DNA of 40,028 nt from Lysobacterales bacterium (GCA_013001885.1 JABDLD010000096.1:1-40028); one strand, 5' to 3'. Counted from the stretch's first letter, positions 1-7,712 are shown. Made by a program: numbers and translations. The notes: generated by a model not told the origin, from the sequence alone.

Positions 1-179
1 GCTTCCCGCACCGGAACCGTCAGCTGTAATTCGATTTCATCTTCGACCGGGATGTCGCCCATGCGTTCCGGTGTACGCCCGGACCCCTCATTTTGGGCAT
101 TTTGGGCGCGCACGCCATCCGCCGGCAGCGCGCTCGCAGCCAGAAGAAGAATGCATATCCATTGCCTTGCCTGTAGCAT
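1..179 (-). CDS. secreted protein, N-terminal part only (cut by window edge)
   Basis: This is an open frame starting at an ATG at 179 and running off the left edge of the window, so only about 59 residues are visible. The first 25 residues form a typical Sec signal peptide: a short basic start (MLQARQW), a hydrophobic core (ICILLLAAS) and a likely cleavage after VRA. The mature part begins with a polar stretch rich in Gln, Asn and Glu and then an acidic/hydrophobic segment (GDIPVEDEIELQL). I do not recognise the family. It diverges from rnd with only 31 bp between the start codons, so the promoters must overlap. No Shine-Dalgarno is visible, and the start is chosen because it gives a clean signal peptide. 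The rest of the protein is needed for any functional call. Confidence 0.68.
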   Translation of the reverse strand, partial: MLQARQWICILLLAASALPADGVRAQNAQNEGSGRTPERMGDIPVEDEIELQLTVPVRE

Positions 180-210
180 TTGCAGATCAGAATCCCGAAT
201 AATTCATAAT

Positions 211-1350
211 ATGTCAAAAATAACGATTCATAATGCCATTAAAGCAGCCGAGCATCCTATCCTTCTCGAAACGCAGGCACAACTGGAGAATGCGGCAGAG
301 CGCTGGCAGCAGAGTGAAATACTGGGCATAGATACCGAGTTTGTGCGCGAGCGGACCTACCGCGCCGCTCTCGGCCTGGTCCAGGTTTCGGACGGGGAAA
401 CGGCCTGGTTGCTTGATCCGCTCGCGGTCTCTTCACACGAACCGCTGGTGCGGATGTTCCGCAATCCCGGCGCGCTGAAGATCCTGCACAGCGGCTCGGA
501 AGATATCGAAGTGTTGCAGAATGCCGTCGGCGCCATCCCGGCCCCCCTGGTCGATACTCAAATCGCCTGCGCCATGCTGGGGCAGTCGCTGCAATTGGGC
601 TATCACCACGCGCTCAAATGGTTGTTCGACGTGGACATTGACAAGGACCAGACCCGTTCCAACTGGTGCAAAAGGCCGCTGACCGATCGCCAGCTTCTTT
701 ACGCCGCGATGGACGTCGTGCTGCTGCCGGAGATGCTGCGGCGCCTGCGCACCCGGCTTGAGCAGGAAGGACGTTGGGCCTGGCTGGAAGAAGACGTCGC
801 GCGATTGCGGCGTCATTCTCTGCAGTCGGTCGACCCGGAATGGGTGTACCTGAGATTTTCAGGTCTGGACCGGATGGATAGCGAGACCCTGCAGGCGCTG
901 AAGCACCTTGCACGCTGGCGCGAACGAGTGGCTGCGGAAAAAGATCTCGCCCGGGGCTTTGTGATTAAAGACGCGGTGCTGCTGCAGTTAGCGCGAAACA
1001 GGCCATCAACTCGCGAACAGGTTCAGGACATCAGGGACTTCCATCCGAGGGCACTGGCCCGCTACCAGGATTCCATCCTGCAAACCCTTGCAGACGCGGC
1101 CCAGGACCAGACCCCGGTGATGAGATTTGAGCCATTTGATGGGCGGCAAAACCAGCAGCTCAAGCAAATGCGAAAAATGGTCCAGGCGCGTGCGCAGGAA
1201 CTGGGGGTCGATCCGGCCTTGCTGGCCTCCCGCAAGGAACTGGAAAAACTGATTCGTGCCTTGAGTGCCGGGGAACAGCCGCCCGAACGGTTCCGGGGCT
1301 GGAGGAAAGAAGTCATCAGCGATCAGCTGATAGCCGTCTGCGATTCCTGA
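211..1350 (+). CDS. rnd: ribonuclease D
   Basis: RNase D is a cytoplasmic 3'-to-5' exoribonuclease that trims tRNA precursors and other structured RNAs with two metal ions. The 379-residue protein has the family's DEDD exonuclease domain in its first half: Exo I is D41-T-E43 in GIDTEFVRE, Exo II lies around HSGSEDIEVL and Exo III is the YAAMD motif in LLYAAMDVVLLPE. The second half holds an HRDC-type helical domain (LKHLARWRERVAAEKDLARG and onward). Length and domain order match the family (E. coli about 375). The frame is open back to 52, but the ATG at 211 fits homologous N-termini. No Shine-Dalgarno precedes it, and an AATAAT hexamer ends 7 nt upstream, so translation could be leaderless. 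The gene faces the serine hydrolase that ends at 1357. Confidence 0.95.
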   Translation: MSKITIHNAIKAAEHPILLETQAQLENAAERWQQSEILGIDTEFVRERTYRAALGLVQVSDGETAWLLDPLAVSSHEPLVRMFRNPGALKILHSGSEDIEVLQNAVGAIPAPLVDTQIACAMLGQSLQLGYHHALKWLFDVDIDKDQTRSNWCKRPLTDRQLLYAAMDVVLLPEMLRRLRTRLEQEGRWAWLEEDVARLRRHSLQSVDPEWVYLRFSGLDRMDSETLQALKHLARWRERVAAEKDLARGFVIKDAVLLQLARNRPSTREQVQDIRDFHPRALARYQDSILQTLADAAQDQTPVMRFEPFDGRQNQQLKQMRKMVQARAQELGVDPALLASRKELEKLIRALSAGEQPPERFRGWRKEVISDQLIAVCDS

Positions 1351-1356
1351 GCCCGA

Positions 1357-2793
1357 CTATTCCGGTCTTTGCGCACACTCCCCGGTGATCCGGGTCAGCG
1401 GAATGGATGCCGATAATTCCGCTGACTCAAAGGCAAATTCCATGTGTCGACAGTCAACCGCGCTGAACGAACCGGTGCCCCAGACCGTGCGGACAACCGG
1501 ATCGCCCTGCAGGAACACACCGCCGCTGGTCTGGTAGATGGTCACCTCGCCAACGCCGTCAATGACCTCTCCCTGTAAGACGAACCAGCGTTTTTCGCCG
1601 TCGGCGGTGTAGGTGTACCAGTATGCGACCACGGTCTCGGAACCGGCACGCACCTCCATCGAGAAACCCTGCCCGTCGCTTGCAGGATCGTACCAGGATC
1701 CGCTAAACCGCGAATCGAGCTGCAGAGTGAGTTCCGGAAGGATTCGCGTGACCAGCAGTGCGTCGACGTCTGGACCGCCAAAATCATAGTTGTCTGCGGT
1801 CGTCACCACCACCAGGCCGAGGTCCGGCACAATGAAAATCACCTGGCTGCCCCAGCCGGAAGCAAAGTAAATGGAAAATTCACGGCCGGACAAATCGCCC
1901 AGCCTGGCGATCCACCACTGGTAGCCATGGCCCCAGCCGGGATCGGGAAAATACGAGGAGTTGCCGGAGTGGCTGTAACGTGTCCATGACGCATCGACCC
2001 AGGCCTCATCGAGAATGCGCTGGCCGTTGTAGACTCCGCCATCGAGATATAGTTGCCCAATTTTCAACATGTCCCTCGCGGTCAGCCAGAGGGAAAACGC
2101 AAGCGTCACATCGTCATCCGGATTAGGCCAGTCTGTGATGCCTGTGCCCATGCCCTGTTCACTGTAGATTTCCCAGTGCACATTCTCGATGGCCATCGGG
2201 CCAAAAAGCTGCTGCATCGCAAAAGCATCCGGTCCCATGCCACTGGCCACCCGGATCATCCGGCTCATCAGCGTGGAGGCGCCGGAGCTGTAGGAAAATT
2301 TTGCGCCGGGAACGGCATCCACCGGCTGGCCCAGCACGTAGCGGTACCAGTCCTCGGATTCGATCATTTGCCCGACCGGATTCAATGGATCCCGGTAATC
2401 TGTCGAATCTTCATCCCATTCGATGCCGTGGCGTTGCTGCAGGATCTGCTCGACCGTGATGCCGGCCTTGTTCTGAAATTCCGGTTGCGACATGTCGTAC
2501 AGACCGGAAAAGAAATAATTCAGGTCCTGGTCGAGGCGGATCTTTCCCTGGCGATGCGCAATGCCAACCAGGGCCGACCCGACGCTTTTTGTCACCGACT
2601 GAACCTGGTGCAGCGTATCGGCCTGCGTCCCGCGAAAGTAGTCCTCGTAAATGATTTCGCCGTGCTGGGCAATGATAACGGCCTTGAGATTCCCGAAACT
2701 GCCCTGTTCAATGGCCTCGCTCAATCCGTCGAACGGCTGCGCGAATACGCTCGGAGAAAGGAGAAGCGCGAAAACGAAAAGGAGTCTTTTCAT
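1357..2793 (-). CDS. secreted beta-lactamase-family serine hydrolase with C-terminal accessory domain
   Basis: This is a 478-residue exported protein. Residues 1-18 are a signal peptide (MKRLLFVFALLLSPSVFA). The catalytic part resembles class C beta-lactamases and penicillin-binding esterases: the SxxK motif is S66-V-T-K69, and a YSS at 168-170 takes the place of the usual YxN. Such proteins hydrolyse esters, D-amino peptides or beta-lactams, and the substrate cannot be read from sequence. From about residue 360 to the end comes a separate Trp/Tyr/Gly-rich beta domain (SGSWYDPASDGQGFSMEV, AYWYTYTADG) containing the protein's two cysteines. I have seen similar tails on unrelated secreted proteins of Xanthomonadales-like bacteria. 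It is divergent from the aminotransferase at 2884 and convergent with rnd, 6 bp away. Confidence 0.9.
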   Translation of the reverse strand: MKRLLFVFALLLSPSVFAQPFDGLSEAIEQGSFGNLKAVIIAQHGEIIYEDYFRGTQADTLHQVQSVTKSVGSALVGIAHRQGKIRLDQDLNYFFSGLYDMSQPEFQNKAGITVEQILQQRHGIEWDEDSTDYRDPLNPVGQMIESEDWYRYVLGQPVDAVPGAKFSYSSGASTLMSRMIRVASGMGPDAFAMQQLFGPMAIENVHWEIYSEQGMGTGITDWPNPDDDVTLAFSLWLTARDMLKIGQLYLDGGVYNGQRILDEAWVDASWTRYSHSGNSSYFPDPGWGHGYQWWIARLGDLSGREFSIYFASGWGSQVIFIVPDLGLVVVTTADNYDFGGPDVDALLVTRILPELTLQLDSRFSGSWYDPASDGQGFSMEVRAGSETVVAYWYTYTADGEKRWFVLQGEVIDGVGEVTIYQTSGGVFLQGDPVVRTVWGTGSFSAVDCRHMEFAFESAELSASIPLTRITGECAQRPE

Positions 2794-2847
2794 CGGCTTT
2801 TACCAGCAATTGATTCTGAATTTTACCCGACTGCAGTCCTGGCGCTA

Positions 2848-2876
2848 GTGGCAGAAGTCACGGACTGGAATATAAT
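2848..2876 (+). promoter_or_regulatory. sigma70-type promoter giving a probably leaderless aminotransferase mRNA
   Basis: A perfect TATAAT lies at 2871-2876, and GTGGCA at 2848-2853 (4 of 6 matches to TTGACA) sits at the ideal 17-bp spacing. The start codon at 2884 is only 7 nt beyond the -10 box, which is where transcription should begin, so the mRNA would have little or no leader. No Shine-Dalgarno is present. Confidence 0.7.
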
Positions 2877-2883
2877 TCACGCC

Positions 2884-4170
2884 ATGCCAGATCCATCATT
2901 GATCGCACGCCGTGACCGGTTCATGGGCCCGGCCTACCGGCTGTTTTACCGGGAGCCGGTTCACCTGGTCCGCGGCGAGGGCGTCAGGCTCTACGACGCC
3001 GACGGCCGTGAGTACCTCGATTGCTACAACAACGTGGCCTCGGTGGGACACTGCCATCCCCATGTCGTTGAAGCGCTCAGCCGCCAGGCCGGGACGCTCA
3101 ATACGCATACCCGCTACCTGCACGAAAGCATCGTCCGGTACGCAGAACGCCTCGGCGGAACCTTGCCGGGCGACCTCAGCGTCTGCATGTTTGTCTGCAC
3201 CGGCACCGAGGCCAACGACCTGGCCTTCCGCATCGCGCGCACGGTAACGGGGAACGATGGCGCCATCGTCACGGACCATGCCTATCACGGAAATTCGCTG
3301 GCGGTAACCGAGTTATCGACTGCCGAGTACCCCGAAAGTGAGCAGCCGGATTATCTCGAAACCATAGAGGCGCCGAACGGTTATCGCGGAACATTCCGGT
3401 ATTCGGAGCCGGAATACGGCAGAAAATACGCAGACCTGGCCGAAGACGCGGTCCGGCAGTTGGCGGGACGCGGAAAGCAGCCTGCCCTGTTCATGAGCTG
3501 CAACATCTTCAGCTCGAACGGCATTCTGACCCCACCGCCCGAATACCTGCAGGGCGTGTACCGCGCAGTGCGGGCAGCAGGCGGCCTGGCCGTTGCCGAT
3601 GAAGTGCAGTCCGGCCTGTGCAGGCTGGGCGACAAGCTGTGGGGATTCGAGGATTCCGGGGTGATCCCGGACATTGTCACCCTGGGGAAACCCATCGGCG
3701 ACGGGCACCCGCTGGCGGCAGTAGTGACGACAGCGGCCATAGCTAAAGAATTCGCCCGCAAATTCGATTATTTCAATACCTTCGGCGGAAATCCGGTATC
3801 AGCCGCGGTTGGCCTGGCTGTGCTGGAGGTGATCGAGCAGGAAAACATCCTGCAGAATGTCCACGACGTGGGCGAGTACCTGCGGCAAGGCCTGGAGAAA
3901 CTGGCTCAACAGCATGCACTGATCGGCGATGTACGCGGAAAAGGACTGTTTTACGGCGTTGAGTTGGTGACCGACAGAGAGACAGGCGAACCCGCCAGGA
4001 ATCAAGCAGACAGCATCCGCGAATACTTGCGCGAGCATGGCGTGCTGCTGAGCACCACCGGCCCGCTGGGTAACGTGCTGAAAATCCGTCCGCCCATGGT
4101 GTTCTCAAAAAACAACGCCGACGAACTGCTGGGTAAACTCGACCGGGCCCTGCGTTCCACCGGGCGTTGA
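2884..4170 (+). CDS. class III PLP enzyme, ethanolamine-phosphate phospho-lyase-like
   Basis: This 428-residue protein is a fold-type I class III aminotransferase relative. K269 in TLGKPIGDGHP is the PLP Schiff-base lysine, and D239 of ADEVQ contacts the pyridine nitrogen. Many blocks follow the vertebrate AGXT2L1/ETNPPL pattern as I recall it: YLDCYNNVASVGHCHP, DHAYHGNS, YFNTFGGNPVSAAVGLAVLE and GNVLKIRPPM. Members of that branch use PLP to eliminate phosphate from O-phosphoethanolamine (giving acetaldehyde, ammonia and phosphate) or from 5-phosphohydroxylysine rather than transaminate. The exact substrate here is inference. The frame is open far upstream across the antisense of the neighbouring hydrolase, but similarity starts at the ATG at 2884, just after a strong -10 box. 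tRNA-Arg follows 23 bp downstream with its own promoter. Confidence 0.9.
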   Translation: MPDPSLIARRDRFMGPAYRLFYREPVHLVRGEGVRLYDADGREYLDCYNNVASVGHCHPHVVEALSRQAGTLNTHTRYLHESIVRYAERLGGTLPGDLSVCMFVCTGTEANDLAFRIARTVTGNDGAIVTDHAYHGNSLAVTELSTAEYPESEQPDYLETIEAPNGYRGTFRYSEPEYGRKYADLAEDAVRQLAGRGKQPALFMSCNIFSSNGILTPPPEYLQGVYRAVRAAGGLAVADEVQSGLCRLGDKLWGFEDSGVIPDIVTLGKPIGDGHPLAAVVTTAAIAKEFARKFDYFNTFGGNPVSAAVGLAVLEVIEQENILQNVHDVGEYLRQGLEKLAQQHALIGDVRGKGLFYGVELVTDRETGEPARNQADSIREYLREHGVLLSTTGPLGNVLKIRPPMVFSKNNADELLGKLDRALRSTGR

Positions 4171-4178
4171 AGTGCTGA

Positions 4179-4184
4179 TATAAT
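4179..4184 (+). promoter_or_regulatory. tRNA-Arg promoter (-10 box)
   Basis: A perfect TATAAT ends 9 nt before the tRNA and is followed by the GC-rich discriminator TTCCGGGCTC, as is usual for stringently controlled stable-RNA promoters. The -35 region falls in the last codons of the aminotransferase and matches the consensus poorly. Confidence 0.65.
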
Positions 4185-4193
4185 TCCGGGCTC

Positions 4194-4270
4194 GCCCTCG
4201 TAGCTCAGCTGGATAGAGCAATCGCCTCCTAAGCGATAGGTCACACGTTCGAATCGTGTCGAGGGCGCCA
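4194..4270 (+). tRNA. tRNA-Arg (anticodon CCT)
   Basis: This is a complete cloverleaf including an encoded CCA. The 7-bp acceptor stem is GCCCTCG with CGAGGGC, the D arm begins GCTCAGCTGGATAGAGC, the anticodon stem is ATCGC/GCGAT around the loop CTCCTAA, and the T arm is ACACG-TTCGAAT-CGTGT. The anticodon CCT at 4228-4230 reads the AGG codon. It is a single tRNA, not part of a cluster. The 3' end of tRNA-Arg genes is a common integration site for islands, but I see no integrase next to it and no second copy of its 3' end in this window. Confidence 0.97.
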
Positions 4271-4464
4271 TTCACTTCTTGTTACTTGCTGACATTCTTT
4301 GTCACGATTCCGAACAAAGTCTCTTGCTCTGGGGTTTTGTGTTACCTGTAACTGACTGTAAAACAAAGCTTAATCATTTTTTCACTTATCTGGTACGAAT
4401 TATGCATGATACATAGTGAAAGAAACCCATTCGTTGTTTAGTACATAACAAGGAGGTTACACCC

Positions 4465-4794
4465 ATGCTCAATCCGTATTTCTCCGACCGCAACCTGAAG
4501 CAGGCCATGAACCGTGTCGTATTCCTGGCCGTATTGCTGCCTTCGATGAGCGTTCTCGCCGCGACACCGGTTGAGTCTACCCAGGACACTCTGCAGACCG
4601 GCTCCGCCAATAAACAGGTGACCGCGCAGCAATCTCAAACACCAAGGGCTCACAAGGACGATTACGAGCGCCACCTGGTGGCCGTGTCCCAGCCCCGGAA
4701 TACCCAGATGATCTGGCTTGGCAAAAACAGCCAGGCGGGGGATTCGAAACAGTCGAAAATAATCTGGCTCGGGAAGAAAAAACGGTCTGACTAG
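4465..4794 (+). CDS. small secreted protein with a repeated IWLGK motif
   Basis: This is a 109-residue protein of unknown function. A strong Shine-Dalgarno (AAGGAGG at 4450-4456) sits 8 nt before this ATG, which supports the start over the internal Met at codon 9. The N-terminus is an extended signal peptide ending at ...LLPSMSVLAA, so the mature protein is roughly 75 residues, polar, Gln/Ser/Lys-rich and probably disordered. Near the end the motif (M/I)IWLGK occurs twice, at QMIWLGKNS and KIIWLGKKK, separated by about 15 residues. The tail is strongly basic (KKKRSD). It stands alone between tRNA-Arg and a hairpin terminator, so it is probably monocistronic. It could be a short-range peptide ligand, a membrane-surface-binding peptide or a lineage-specific periplasmic protein. 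Confidence 0.78.
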   Translation: MLNPYFSDRNLKQAMNRVVFLAVLLPSMSVLAATPVESTQDTLQTGSANKQVTAQQSQTPRAHKDDYERHLVAVSQPRNTQMIWLGKNSQAGDSKQSKIIWLGKKKRSD

Positions 4795-4813
4795 ACCCGA
4801 ATCCGGGGAAACG

Positions 4814-4857
4814 CTGACCCGTCGCTCATTGATTCGGACGGGTCAGGTATTCCTTTT
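4814..4857 (+). terminator. rho-independent terminator of the small secreted protein gene
   Basis: There is a perfect 10-bp stem, CTGACCCGTC (4814-4823) pairing with GACGGGTCAG (4837-4846), with a 13-nt loop. It is followed by an imperfect T-rich stretch ending TTTT at 4857. It lies 19 bp after the stop codon and could also act on the convergent DUF6502 gene. Confidence 0.7.
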
Positions 4858-4889
4858 GGGCCGGGCACGCCAACGGCTACCCGGCTGCA

Positions 4890-5732
4890 TCAGGAATCCT
4901 CGAAATAATAAAACCCGGCTCCGGCGGTCAGCAGGTCCTCGCTGTAATGTGCGCTCTCCCAGGGTTCGATGCTGGCCTCGGTCCTGTCCTTGTATTGCTC
5001 CAGTTGTTCCCGCATGGCCCGCCGAAACGTTTCCCGGTCCTTAGGGTTCAGGCGGAAGGTCCAGATCTGGCGCTGGAAAAACCGTTCCGGCTTCGGCGCC
5101 TTCAGGTTGTGCTCCAGCGTGGACAGCAACCCGGACATCGACGAAAGCGCGGCATTGAACATACTGGGTTCGTCTTCGGAAAGGTAGGGAGAAAATTGGT
5201 CTACAACCAGTTCCAGCGTGCGGTTCTGCTTGTCCTGAACAACGCTTCCGGTAGCCAGCAAGCGTTCGATAATCGACCGTGTCGTGATGCCTCTTCCCGA
5301 GATCGTTGACTTGACCAACCGCTCGAACTCGCCGTCACTGCTGCCGTAACTCAAACGGGAACCCCTGGCGCTGCCGTTGCCGCCAACCCTCGCATTCCAG
5401 GCCTCAACGATTGCGCTTTCCGGCGTCAGTTCGGTCAGAAATTGCTGTCGGTATTGATGGGCACCGGCCTCCAGGTGTTTCCGGACCTGCACCAGGGTGC
5501 GCGTATCCAAGCCGGTCACCAGCGCCAGGCGGGTCATGGGGACATTTTTCCCGGGGTTCTCAGTACGCAGGTCTTTTTCCGCTTCCTCAACGTAAATGTA
5601 ACGGATCATTTCCTGCAGCCTGACCAGTGAAATCCGGCCGACAAGGAACCTGATCAGTTTGCGAAAAATATTTTCGACCGCAAGGGTCAGGATGGTTGCT
5701 TCCCCGGATTGTTTTCCAGGTTTGTCCGGCAT
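4890..5732 (-). CDS. DUF6502 family protein
   Basis: This is a 280-residue cytoplasmic protein that I assign to DUF6502 from its pattern: a helical N-terminus (IFRKLIRFLVGRISLVRLQE), a tyrosine-rich segment (MIRYIYVEEAEKDL), then a region resembling a helix-turn-helix (MTRLALVTGLDTRTLVQVRK) and a long helical C-terminus ending in aromatic residues (GAGFYYFEDS). The middle block suggests nucleic-acid binding, perhaps regulatory, but the biochemical role is unknown. An ATG 16 codons further upstream is also open, but AGAAGGAG lies 7 nt before the ATG at 5732, so I chose that one. The gene has a long leader of about 170 nt from a palindromic promoter at 5910-5944 and is the last gene in the leftward direction before the terminator region at 4814-4857. 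Confidence 0.85.
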   Translation of the reverse strand: MPDKPGKQSGEATILTLAVENIFRKLIRFLVGRISLVRLQEMIRYIYVEEAEKDLRTENPGKNVPMTRLALVTGLDTRTLVQVRKHLEAGAHQYRQQFLTELTPESAIVEAWNARVGGNGSARGSRLSYGSSDGEFERLVKSTISGRGITTRSIIERLLATGSVVQDKQNRTLELVVDQFSPYLSEDEPSMFNAALSSMSGLLSTLEHNLKAPKPERFFQRQIWTFRLNPKDRETFRRAMREQLEQYKDRTEASIEPWESAHYSEDLLTAGAGFYYFEDS

Positions 5733-5909
5733 GGTGCACTCCTTCTCTCCACCAAACAGCATAAAACCAACCCGGGCCATTCCCGGCCCGGGCCGTCCCC
5801 CTATACCGTTGTACGGTTCTGTCCGCGCGGACCGGGCTGGATTCCTTCTGGCTGATTTCTTTCCCGGTCCACAGATTCCGTTTTCTACGGTTCTTGGCGC
5901 CCCCTCTTA

Positions 5910-5944
5910 TTGACAATAATGGCAATTATTGCCATATATGTCAA
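5910..5944 (-). promoter_or_regulatory. palindromic promoter/operator ahead of the DUF6502 gene
   Basis: This 35-bp near-palindrome has outer arms TTGACA/TGTCAA (6 bp), a 3-bp mismatch, then an inner 8-bp perfect dyad around TGGCAAT/ATTGCCA. Read leftward it is also a promoter: TTGACA (5944-5939), a 17-bp spacer and CATTAT (5921-5916). Promoter and dyad coincide, so a dimeric repressor bound here would block RNA polymerase. The right end overlaps the stop codon of the membrane protein gene at 5941. Confidence 0.7.
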
Positions 5945-6813
5945 TATTCTGTACGGAAGATCTTCTTGAAGAGTTGTAGGAAAACCCATAGGAAGGCGAT
6001 GGGGAGTAAGCCCGTCTGCAGAATAAAGACCACACTCAACTGGATCAGGTGTTCGATCAGGCTGGACGCCCGCTCCTTGATGTAGTCGACCCTGGCGCTC
6101 AGGTCCATTGAGCTGCGCGTGCTTTCGAACAGCTGGCCCAGGGAGTCGAGCATGGTCGATTCCGCTTCGGCGGGATCGGTTTCAACTTCACTCTGGCTGG
6201 CTTGCTGAATGTCTGAACCGGCCGCTTCGATCACCTGGGTGCTTTCGACATAGCGCTCCTCCAGGAAAAGGCGGTACAACCCTTCGTTGGCGATCATGGC
6301 CACCGGCACCGCAAATCGAATGAACGCGACGATGATGAAGGTTCGCAGCACGAGCTTTTCAGAACCGGAACGCGCCAAACGCAGCCAGAGCCACGCCAGG
6401 CCCAGCAGCCCGAAAGCCAGTTTGACACCCCACCACTGGCCTATGTCCAGCAGTACCTGCTGCACGCCCAGCGAAATCGTGGCGCCCAGCATGATCCACG
6501 AAAATCGCTCGACCAGGTCGTTGATCGGATCGAGCACCTGCCCGGGTGTCAGGGTGACACCGACACCTGCGGGCTGTAACGCGAGCTCGGTACCCTGTAC
6601 TGCAGAAATCACGCCGTTTAGGGTCCGGGCCAGCGCGAAAGAGATAAGTGCCCGCTGGAACAGCGCGTCGTACTCTTCCTCCGCCATCTGGTCGACCGTC
6701 GTCAGGCTCGAAAGGACGACGGTCAGAGACACCAGCGCAGCCAGCAGCCAGTGTCCCAGGGGAAAGCGGCTGCTTGCCACGCCGGCCTGTGGATTTGTCG
6801 TTTCTCTACTCAT
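5941..6813 (-). CDS. integral membrane protein of unknown function
   Basis: This is a 290-residue protein with at least five hydrophobic segments: near residues 20-42 (LLAALVSLTVVLSSL), about 105-125, about 132-150 (KLAFGLLGLAWLWL), about 157-175 (FIIVAFIRFAVPVAMI) and the C-terminal segment (LSVVFILQTGLLPIAFLWV). Between the fourth and last lies an acidic, Ser/Glu-rich soluble loop (about residues 190-245), probably periplasmic. I do not recognise the family. It lies 11 bp downstream of the EamA transporter gene and is the last gene of the run that starts with the cyclophilin. Its stop codon is inside the palindromic promoter of the next gene. No catalytic motif is visible. Confidence 0.8.
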   Translation of the reverse strand: MSRETTNPQAGVASSRFPLGHWLLAALVSLTVVLSSLTTVDQMAEEEYDALFQRALISFALARTLNGVISAVQGTELALQPAGVGVTLTPGQVLDPINDLVERFSWIMLGATISLGVQQVLLDIGQWWGVKLAFGLLGLAWLWLRLARSGSEKLVLRTFIIVAFIRFAVPVAMIANEGLYRLFLEERYVESTQVIEAAGSDIQQASQSEVETDPAEAESTMLDSLGQLFESTRSSMDLSARVDYIKERASSLIEHLIQLSVVFILQTGLLPIAFLWVFLQLFKKIFRTEY

Positions 6814-6824
6814 TAAGCTCCTGC

Positions 6825-7712
6825 TCAGGCCAACAGCATGATCACTACGCCGATACTGGTCAACACGATACCGGCAATTTTACGGGAACTGATCATTTCT
6901 CCGAGCATCAGCCAGGCCAGCAGCACAATCCAGGCATTGGCCGTCTCATTCAAAACCGAAGCTTCCGAAGCGGGGATCAGCTTGTAACCCGCCAGCCACA
7001 TCATCATGGAGACATAGGCGCCGAGAAAACTGGCAATGATGATGGTCCGCCACGGAAGGGGCTGCATGAAACGCTGCATGACCCGATCTGCATGCCCCCG
7101 CAAAGACAGGTAGATCAGCATGCCGGAAACCCCGCCGAGCAGACGCAATCCGGTGGTCCACAGAAACGGCCGCGTTTCGAGAATCTCTTTGACCATAACA
7201 ATTCCGACGGCCATCATGAACATCGCGCCTACGCCGTAAAACACACCCCGGCCAAGGTGGGCCGCATCGACTTCCCTGCGATTCTGTCTCCAGGTCACCA
7301 GCAGAATACCGGCCATGACCAGTGCGAAACCCGCCAACTGCCAGCCGCGCAGGGATTCACCCAGGAACAGAATGGAAAGCAGGATTACGAAAGGGCTGAG
7401 CAGGCTGGCCACGATGCCCGTGCGGCTGGCTCCCATCAGGCTCAGCGCCCGCAGGTACCAGGTATCGGCCACGGCAATACCCAGGAAACCGGACAGCAGC
7501 GTCACGCCCAGCTCCTGCAGCGAAAACGCAGCGAGCTGAAAGCCTTCGATCACCGCCAGCGTGGGCGCCACCAGCATCAGGCCCAGCACATTTTTGAACA
7601 AGTTCAGTTCAAACGGCGGCAGCGCGTCGCCCGCGCGACGGAACAGAATAATCGCGAACGCCCAGCAGACGGCGCTGGCCAGAGCGAAAAACTCACCCCA
7701 TCCGATAGGCAT
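6825..7712 (-). CDS. EamA/DMT-family transporter
   Basis: This is a 295-residue inner-membrane protein with ten predicted helices arranged as two EamA repeats (about residues 5-138 and 150-290). The EamA-type pattern is visible at the ends of each repeat, in LFLGESLRGWQLAGFALVMAG and LMLGEMISSRKIAGIVLTSIG. The family exports or imports small metabolites such as amino acids, nucleotides or sugars; the substrate cannot be assigned. A TTG codon just upstream is in frame, but I prefer the ATG at 7712. It begins 9 bp after the stop of the cyclophilin gene and ends 11 bp before the membrane protein gene, so the three are probably co-transcribed. Confidence 0.9.
   Translation of the reverse strand: MPIGWGEFFALASAVCWAFAIILFRRAGDALPPFELNLFKNVLGLMLVAPTLAVIEGFQLAAFSLQELGVTLLSGFLGIAVADTWYLRALSLMGASRTGIVASLLSPFVILLSILFLGESLRGWQLAGFALVMAGILLVTWRQNRREVDAAHLGRGVFYGVGAMFMMAVGIVMVKEILETRPFLWTTGLRLLGGVSGMLIYLSLRGHADRVMQRFMQPLPWRTIIIASFLGAYVSMMMWLAGYKLIPASEASVLNETANAWIVLLAWLMLGEMISSRKIAGIVLTSIGVVIMLLA

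Noticed and set aside
52-210. Upstream extension of RNase D
   Set aside because: Protein similarity begins at the ATG at 211, and the extension is antisense to a convincing signal peptide of the divergent gene.
2053-2883. 277-codon N-terminal extension of the class III aminotransferase
   Set aside because: It runs through the antisense of the serine hydrolase, and a promoter sits directly before the ATG at 2884.
4002-4271. Minus-strand frame covering the tRNA-Arg gene
   Set aside because: The tRNA fold is unambiguous and the frame has no coding features.
4194-4464. tRNA-Arg as an attachment site for an integrated element
   Set aside because: No integrase gene, no repeat of the tRNA 3' end in the window, and the neighbouring genes are not mobile-type.
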